Notes under the pieces: generated by a model
What the model saw: only the letters and a program-made list of their open reading frames with translations
Told to the model about the DNA's origin: nothing
Database searches by the model: none
Program-made: the position numbers and the translations under genes
Shown: positions 58,782-64,000 of the stretch, piece after piece
How the letters are laid out: each line of letters starts with the position of its first letter
How positions within the stretch are numbered: position 1 is the stretch's first letter
Assembly (NCBI GenBank): GCA_016931855.1
Contig: JAFGDZ010000076.1
Coordinates: forward strand, 1 to 64,000
Origin: Bacteroidales bacterium
Lineage (GTDB): Bacteria; Bacteroidota; Bacteroidia; Bacteroidales; Tenuifilaceae
DNA length: 64,000 nucleotides
Direction of reading: 5' to 3'

Positions 58782-59945
58782 CTAAACAGCGTTAGGCTTT
58801 GGGTGTAACTCGCTGCAAGTGAGTATTCGGCTAAACTCATTATCGGGTAAAAGAATCTTTTCGTAGCGTTGGTTTCGGAGCTTAGGCTCAAAGCCCGCAT
58901 CGGCAATGGCTTTTTGAATGCCATACGCATCCATTTTATGCGTTGCCCCTGCCGATGATACAACGTTCTCCTCTATCATAATCGACCCAAAATCATCGGC
59001 GCCTGCATGTAAGCAAATTTGTGCAGTACTTTTACCTACTGTTAGCCACGATGCCTGAATGTGGGGGATGTTGGGCAGCATTATTCGGCTTATGGCTATG
59101 ATTCTAACGTACTCGTCGGCTGTAGTTTTGTTGGCAACGCCCATTTGCTCCAGCATTGTCCCCTTATCCTGAAAAGGCCAAGGAATAAAGGCCATAAACC
59201 CAGGAGCGTAGGCTGGCTTTTTGGCTTGGAGGTTGCGCAGGGAAATAAGGTGCTCAATGCGCTCCTCAAGGGTTTCAACGTGGCCAAACATCATTGTTGC
59301 CGATGTTACAAGTCCTAGCTTATGGGCTTCCTCCATTACATCAAGCCATGTTTGCGCTGTGGCTTTCCCGGGGGATATTTGCTTGCGTACCCTGTCCGAT
59401 AGTATCTCGGCACCAGCGCCAGGGAGGCTATCAAGTCCAGCATCAACAAGAGCCTCAAGCACTTCTCTTATGCTTTTTCTCTCTATGCGGGCAATATGCG
59501 CAACCTCTGGTGGGCCTAGCGCATGCAGCTTTATGTTGGGGAACGATTCCTTTAGCTCACTAAACAGGTTGGTATAAAACTCCAGCCCAAGTTTTGGGTG
59601 CAACCCACCCTGAAGCAGCAGCTGGTCGCCACCATACCGTTGTAGCTCCTTAATCTTAATTTTGTACTCGGCAACCGATGTAATATAGCCTGAGTCATCG
59701 TGAAGCTTGCAGTGAAAGTTGCAAAACTTGCAACCAGCTACGCACACGTTGGTAATATTTACGTTACGGTCTATTTGCCATGTAACCCAGTTCCCCGGAA
59801 CAAGCCTTTTTCTAATCTCGTTGGCAACATGCATTAGCTCGGCCAGCGGAGCGTGTAGGTACAGCTCAAGCCCCTCTTCCTTGGTTAAAAACTCAGCATT
59901 TATTGCTTTGGAGTATAGGGTATGCAAATCGTGACTAGTATTCAT
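58782..59945 (-). CDS. mqnC: Cyclic dehypoxanthinyl futalosine synthase
   Basis: The 387-residue radical SAM enzyme cyclises dehypoxanthinyl futalosine in the futalosine route to menaquinone. The cluster Cys are C68, C72 and C75 in NITNVCVAGCKFCNF; other MqnC stretches are QLLLQGGLHPKLGLEFY, LPGAGAEILSDRVRKQISPGK (in parts), TSATMMFGHVETLEERIEHL (in parts) and GFMAFIPWPFQDKGT. The related enzyme MqnE has a different signature, so MqnC is the better call. No other mqn gene is in the window. A -7 box lies at 59976-59983. Confidence 0.93.
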   Translation of the reverse strand: MNTSHDLHTLYSKAINAEFLTKEEGLELYLHAPLAELMHVANEIRKRLVPGNWVTWQIDRNVNITNVCVAGCKFCNFHCKLHDDSGYITSVAEYKIKIKELQRYGGDQLLLQGGLHPKLGLEFYTNLFSELKESFPNIKLHALGPPEVAHIARIERKSIREVLEALVDAGLDSLPGAGAEILSDRVRKQISPGKATAQTWLDVMEEAHKLGLVTSATMMFGHVETLEERIEHLISLRNLQAKKPAYAPGFMAFIPWPFQDKGTMLEQMGVANKTTADEYVRIIAISRIMLPNIPHIQASWLTVGKSTAQICLHAGADDFGSIMIEENVVSSAGATHKMDAYGIQKAIADAGFEPKLRNQRYEKILLPDNEFSRILTCSELHPKPNAV

Positions 59946-60232
59946 CGCAATTTTTAATCAATTTTTTAGAAGCGCAAAGATACTAATTATTGCGGTAGCC
60001 ATTGCCTTGGGTGCCGGGTTAAGCTAAAGGGATTAAAATCAGGAGCACAATCTTTTTAAGGTATAATTGGGTAGCCAAAAAAAGGAGAGGAGAACAGGCA
60101 TGCAACAGCCTATTTTTTTTATCTTTACCCGATTAAAGAGGAACTGTGCAAAAATGGGTTATCTACTGCAATACTGTTGATATTTTGCTCCGATTCTCTG
60201 GTAAAACACCCTAAACAAGAAAAACTTACACC
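59946..60232. other. Divergent intergenic region between mqnC and pdxA
   Basis: These 287 bases hold the mqnC -7 box (59976-59983) and, on the plus strand, near-matches TATCTTTA (about 60118-60125) and TATTTTG (about 60180) that could serve pdxA. No gene or terminator is seen. Confidence 0.45.
59976..59983 (-). promoter_or_regulatory. -7 box of mqnC
   Basis: CAAAGATA on the plus strand reads TATCTTTG on the minus strand, 31 bases before the mqnC ATG. Confidence 0.5.
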
Positions 60233-61285
60233 ATGTTAGACGATAAAATTGTTGTTGGTATTACTCACGGCGATATAAACGGAATAGGCTACGAGGTTAT
60301 TATTAAAACCCTTTCCGACTCTAGGATTAATGAGTTTTGCGTACCCGTACTATACGGCTCACCAAAGGTTGCGGCCTACCACCGTAAAGCGTTAAATGTA
60401 GATAATTTCACCTTTAACCAGATTAAGGACTCTACGGAGATAAATACCAAGCGCTCCAACATTATCAACTGTATGGATGAGAATGTTAGGGTGGAGCTTG
60501 GAAAATCGACCGAGTATGGTGGCTCTGGCGCATTAAGCTCACTGCAAATGGCTGTTGCCGATATTAAGGATCGTAAAATTGACGTTCTGGTTACCGCCCC
60601 AATCAACAAGCATAACATCCAGGGTGAGAATTTTGCTTTCCCTGGCCATACGGAGTTCTTAGCTAGCAGCTTTGATTCCGACGAGGTGTTAATGCTAATG
60701 ATTAGCGAGGTAATGAAGGTTGGTGTGGTAACGGGGCACGTTCCAATATCGCAGGTGCCACAGCTTATAACCGTTGAGGCAATACTTAAAAAGCTACGAG
60801 TGCTAGACAAAGCGCTTCGCGAGGATTTTGCCATACGCCGTCCGCGCATTGCAGTGCTGGGGCTAAACCCACATGCAGGCGACCAGGGTGTTATTGGCGC
60901 CGAGGAGCAAAACATAATTATCCCAGCCATAAAGCAGGCAAATAACGAGGGGATTGTTGCCCTTGGCCCATATCCAGCCGATGGTTTCTTTGGCTCAGAG
61001 AACTTTGCTAAGTTTGATGCCATACTTGCCATGTATCACGATCAGGGGCTTGCACCGTTTAAGGCAATGTCGTTTGATACAGGCGTTAACTATACCGCGG
61101 GGCTCCCTGTAATAAGAACCTCGCCTGCACATGGAACCGCATACGAACTGGCAGGAAAGGGAGAGGCATCGCCAAACTCATTCCGTCAGGCGTTATACCT
61201 TGCTCTGGATTTGTTTAAGAACAGGCAGTCGTATGTCGAGCTAACTAAGAATCCACTGGAGAGCGTTGATCCGGAGAGGATATAG
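60233..61285 (+). CDS. pdxA: 4-hydroxythreonine-4-phosphate dehydrogenase
   Basis: The 350-residue enzyme oxidises 4-phosphohydroxy-L-threonine with NAD(P) in pyridoxal phosphate synthesis. Family motifs are GITHGDINGIGYEVI, VTAPINKHNIQ, FPGHTEFLA, VVTGHVPISQVP, LGLNPHAGDQGVIGAEE (in parts), ADGFFG, MYHDQGLAPFKAMSFDTGVN (in parts) and RTSPAHGTAYELAGKGEAS (in parts), which cover metal and substrate sites. Full length. It is upstream of ruvA by 90 bases. Confidence 0.96.
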   Translation: MLDDKIVVGITHGDINGIGYEVIIKTLSDSRINEFCVPVLYGSPKVAAYHRKALNVDNFTFNQIKDSTEINTKRSNIINCMDENVRVELGKSTEYGGSGALSSLQMAVADIKDRKIDVLVTAPINKHNIQGENFAFPGHTEFLASSFDSDEVLMLMISEVMKVGVVTGHVPISQVPQLITVEAILKKLRVLDKALREDFAIRRPRIAVLGLNPHAGDQGVIGAEEQNIIIPAIKQANNEGIVALGPYPADGFFGSENFAKFDAILAMYHDQGLAPFKAMSFDTGVNYTAGLPVIRTSPAHGTAYELAGKGEASPNSFRQALYLALDLFKNRQSYVELTKNPLESVDPERI

Positions 61286-61305
61286 CAAGCCTAAGCGTAC
61301 GGCAA

Positions 61306-61322
61306 CACCCATAGCTTGGGTG
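61306..61322 (+). terminator. Weak hairpin after pdxA
   Basis: CACCCA (61306-61311) pairs with TGGGTG (61317-61322) around a 5-base loop, followed by GCTTTCTT. The stem is short and the tail imperfect, so it is at best a weak terminator. Confidence 0.3.
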
Positions 61323-61375
61323 GCTTTCTTGGCCACATCAATTCATCAGTACATACATAAATACTAAGTGCTCAC

Positions 61376-61957
61376 ATGTTTGAGTATATTAAAGGTTCTA
61401 TAGCCGAGTTAAACCCAGCGTATGTGGTTATAGATGTAAATGGGTTGGGCTATTTAATTCAAATATCGCTTCAAACCTACTCTGCACTTGAGGGACAAGG
61501 GGAGGGGATGGTTTACCTTCATCATGTGGTTAGGGAAGACGCCGAGCTGCTTTACGGTTTTGCAACCCGTAATGAGCGCGAGGTTTTTCGCTTGCTTAAT
61601 AGCGTATCTGGTGTTGGAGTGAACACGGCAAGGGTAATCCTTTCCTCGCTAAGCACACAGGAGGTAGAGCGAGCCATTATAACCGATGATGTTAATGCGC
61701 TTAAGCGCATTAAGGGCATTGGCCTTAAAACGGCTCAGCGTATTGTGGTTGATTTAAAGGACAAGGTGGGCAAAAGTAACGACCCAGCGCAAATATTTGG
61801 TGCGGCAAACAATACCATTCGCGACGAAGCGTTATCTGCTTTGGTGATGCTAGGTTTTGCCAAAGCCCCTGCTGTAAAACTCATAGAGCAGCTGCTTGCC
61901 GAGGGTGTAGCAACTACCGTAGAAGGGTTAATTAAAGAGTCTCTAAAACGATTGTAG
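61376..61957 (+). CDS. ruvA: Holliday junction DNA helicase subunit RuvA
   Basis: The 193-residue protein binds Holliday junctions and loads RuvB. An OB-fold domain (about residues 1-62, MFEYIKGSIAELNPAYVVID (in parts)), two helix-hairpin-helix motifs (about 70-140; LLNSVSGVGVNTARVILS (in parts), LKRIKGIGLKTAQRIVVDLK (in parts)) and the C-terminal RuvB-binding domain (about 148-193) are all present. It lies 21 bases before sprA, a common Bacteroidota order. Confidence 0.96.
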   Translation: MFEYIKGSIAELNPAYVVIDVNGLGYLIQISLQTYSALEGQGEGMVYLHHVVREDAELLYGFATRNEREVFRLLNSVSGVGVNTARVILSSLSTQEVERAIITDDVNALKRIKGIGLKTAQRIVVDLKDKVGKSNDPAQIFGAANNTIRDEALSALVMLGFAKAPAVKLIEQLLAEGVATTVEGLIKESLKRL

Positions 61958-61978
61958 AACAGAAGCAACTAAACTGGA

Positions 61979-64000
61979 TTGAAGCGCTTTACTAAATACC
62001 TTACATCAGGAATTGCATTAGCCTCTTTAGGTCTTGCTTTTGGTGCAACTGGTGCATCGGAGAGATTTGCTAATGGTGATATCGATTTTTCTTTTTGGAG
62101 TAGCCCTGAGCCATTGGTTCAGGTGCAGGATACCAATAAGCTTAGGCTGCCTATTAAGCCCGACGACCCCTACGCAGCCCAGCCCACTGTTCAGTCGCCT
62201 CTATACCTTAATGCCCCATCAAATGTAACTACTACGGTTGAGTACGACCCCATTACCAAACAGTACGTTGTTTATGAGAAAATTGGCAATATAAACGTAT
62301 CGGCACCTCGGGCAATTTCCGAAGCGGAGTTTAGGCAAATTCAGTTTAGCAGCTCCATGCGCAGCTACTGGACGGAGCGCAGGCAGGGTGAGTCTGGCGG
62401 ACGGGCATCTGGGATTCTTCCCCGACTACAGGTTGGCGGTGAGGCCTTCGATAGAATTTTTGGAAGTAACACCATCGAAATTATACCACAGGGCTCGGCA
62501 GAGCTTGTGTTTGGCTTAACCAGCACAAAAACCGATAACCCAACCCTTTCCGAGGATTTACGGAAGAACACCACCTTCGATTTCCAATCGAAAATCCAGA
62601 TGAACGTTACCGGTACCATTGGCGAGAAAATGCGGATGGACGTAAACTACGACACCGAGGCTACCTTCGATTTTGAGAATAACGTAAAGGTTGAGTACAC
62701 CGGCTTTGAGGATGAGATTCTACAAAAGATTGAGGCGGGTAACGTTTCGCTTCCGCTGCCAGGAACCCTTATTACGGGTAGCCAGAGCCTTTTTGGCTTT
62801 AAAACCGAGATGAAATTTGGCCGGTTATCGGTAACCAGCATCTTCTCCCGCCAGAATGGGCAAACCCAGGTTATTGAGGTTAAGGGTGGAGCGCAGAGCA
62901 AGGAGTTTGAAATTAGCGCCGACGAGTACGAGGCCAACAAGCACTTCTTCCTAGCGCAGTACTTTAGGGAAACCTACGACCAGTCGCTACGCAACCTGCC
63001 CATTATTAACTCGGGTGTTAACATTACCCGTGTTGAGGTGTGGATAACCAACCGGCAGAGCAACTTTGATAACTCGCGTAACGTTGTGGCTTTTGTTGAT
63101 TTGGCCGAGAACCAGCGCAATATTTTTGAGACCGATATCTTTTACCAAATCGAGTCGGGCGAGTACCCTTCCAATACGCGCAACAACCTTTATGAGCTTA
63201 TGACCACTGGTGCTTACAGTGGTATTCGTAGCATTTCCGATGTTACTACCATTCTAGAACCCTTGTCGGCTCAGGGATTTTTAGGTGGAAAGGATTACGA
63301 AAAGGTTGAGAACGCCCGTAAGCTGGGCTCATCGGAGTACACCCTTAACGCACAGCTAGGTTACATCTCGCTTAATGCCGCACTTAATGCCGATGAGGTG
63401 CTTGCCGTTGCCTATGAGTACACCTTGGGAGGCCGAACCTTTAGGGTTGGGGAGCTCTCAACCGATGGGGTAAATGCACCAGAGGCCCTTGTTGTTAAGC
63501 TTATTAAAGGCACTAACCTTACCCCAACGCTTCCTACTTGGAAGCTGATGATGAAGAATATCTACAACATTGGAGCTTACCAGGTTAGTCAGGACGAGTT
63601 TTACCTTGATGTACTTTACCAGAACGATGCAACAGGTGCTGCCGTAAACTATATCCCCGAAGGGAATATTGCCAACAAGCCCTTAATAGCGGTACTAAAC
63701 CTCGATAACCTAAATAGCCAGCAAGCCCCATCGCCCGATGGTGTTTTCGACTTTATACCAGGGGTAACCATAAATCCAGCCAACGGGCGGGTAATATTCC
63801 CCGTTCTTGAGCCATTTGGTAGGTATCTGGAGAACAAAATTGGTAGCCCAGCCACTGCCGCAAAGTACGTTTACAAGGAGCTGTATGACTCAACGCTAAC
63901 CAAGGCACGTCAGGTTGCCGATAAGAACAAGTTTAAGCTTACAGGTAATTACCGCTCCTCATCAAGCTCAGAGATCTCGCTAAACGCCCCCAATGTGCCT
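61979..64000 (+). CDS. sprA: SprA/Sov, type IX secretion outer-membrane translocon (5' part)
   Basis: The reading frame is open from a TTG at 61979 to the window edge (674 codons, in frame to the last base); the whole protein is usually about 2300-2500 residues. A signal peptide covers about residues 1-28 (YLTSGIALASLGLAFGATGA, in parts). The SprA N-terminal region is recognisable: a typical opening, then RVGGEAFDRIFGSNTIEI-like stretch (LQVGGEAFDRIFGSNTIEI, in parts), NVTGTIGEKMRMDVNYDTEATFDF (in parts) and a repeated SVSIFSRQNGQTQVIEV-like unit (SIFSRQNGQTQVIEVKGGA, in parts). SprA forms the huge barrel through which type IX cargo leaves the cell. No ATG occurs early enough, so the TTG start is likely. 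Confidence 0.92.
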   Translation, partial: MKRFTKYLTSGIALASLGLAFGATGASERFANGDIDFSFWSSPEPLVQVQDTNKLRLPIKPDDPYAAQPTVQSPLYLNAPSNVTTTVEYDPITKQYVVYEKIGNINVSAPRAISEAEFRQIQFSSSMRSYWTERRQGESGGRASGILPRLQVGGEAFDRIFGSNTIEIIPQGSAELVFGLTSTKTDNPTLSEDLRKNTTFDFQSKIQMNVTGTIGEKMRMDVNYDTEATFDFENNVKVEYTGFEDEILQKIEAGNVSLPLPGTLITGSQSLFGFKTEMKFGRLSVTSIFSRQNGQTQVIEVKGGAQSKEFEISADEYEANKHFFLAQYFRETYDQSLRNLPIINSGVNITRVEVWITNRQSNFDNSRNVVAFVDLAENQRNIFETDIFYQIESGEYPSNTRNNLYELMTTGAYSGIRSISDVTTILEPLSAQGFLGGKDYEKVENARKLGSSEYTLNAQLGYISLNAALNADEVLAVAYEYTLGGRTFRVGELSTDGVNAPEALVVKLIKGTNLTPTLPTWKLMMKNIYNIGAYQVSQDEFYLDVLYQNDATGAAVNYIPEGNIANKPLIAVLNLDNLNSQQAPSPDGVFDFIPGVTINPANGRVIFPVLEPFGRYLENKIGSPATAAKYVYKELYDSTLTKARQVADKNKFKLTGNYRSSSSSEISLNAPNVP

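Overview
The window reads as chromosome of a member of the Bacteroidota, probably Bacteroidales or a close relative. The evidence is a fused LpxC-FabZ, GldH, a SprA/Sov-type type IX secretion translocon beside ruvA, a Porin_10-type porin, FecI/FecR/TonB-receptor signalling, DUF4837 and many SpII lipoproteins, together with Bacteroidota promoters (TTTG, 19-20 bases, TAnnTTTG) instead of E. coli-type boxes. Genus cannot be decided from the sequence. Nearly all of it is well-packed core genome. I see no insertion sequence, prophage, CRISPR array or integrase.

Layout. 1-5173: a partial GC-rich reading frame at the left edge, a membrane-anchored hypothetical protein, a putative porin and an MltF-type lytic transglycosylase. 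5160-9216 (minus): gatE-gatD-nudix; gatDE is the archaeal-type Glu-tRNA(Gln) amidotransferase and is the most surprising core-metabolism finding. 9508-14649 (minus): LolC/E-type permease, viroplasmin-RNase H, a methyltransferase, a NamZ-type muramidase and an aminotransferase. 14924-21283 (minus): envelope genes, namely a small lipoprotein, a HELGH metalloprotease-like lipoprotein, a PorT-type barrel and a 984-residue lipoprotein whose C-terminal two thirds are 16 tandem repeats. 21790-25440 (minus): a membrane protein, a family 2 glycosyltransferase and a GT-C/TPR membrane protein.

25721-28490 (plus): a TPR/CsgG-like lipoprotein followed directly by an LPP20/FlgT-like lipoprotein. 28592-34243 (minus): Nfu and Mrp iron-sulfur proteins, an alkyltransferase-like protein, trmB, gldH, ricT and holB. 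34408-42280 (plus, except an initiator tRNA on minus): pgk, an M23 peptidase with a run of nine G, dxr, rseP, tatA, an MltD-like transglycosylase and a DUF4837 lipoprotein. 42362-46975 (minus): the lipid A operon HD-hydrolase, lpxD, lpxC-fabZ, lpxA. 47551-52411 (plus): rimP-nusA-infB behind a strong promoter and a perfect palindrome in the leader.

52569-58712 (plus): an ECF sigma factor, FecR and TonB-dependent receptor set, then a second FecR without a sigma factor and an unrecognised lipoprotein. 58782-59945 (minus): mqnC of the futalosine menaquinone pathway. 60233-64000 (plus): pdxA, ruvA and the 5' part of sprA, which runs off the right edge.

No single locus is clearly a new system. The best candidates for undescribed biology are the 16-repeat surface lipoprotein with its protease and barrel neighbours, the double-FecR/lipoprotein module, the CsgG/LPP20 pair, GatDE in a bacterium, and the rimP leader palindrome. 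All functional statements come from reading motifs and recalling families; no database search was run.
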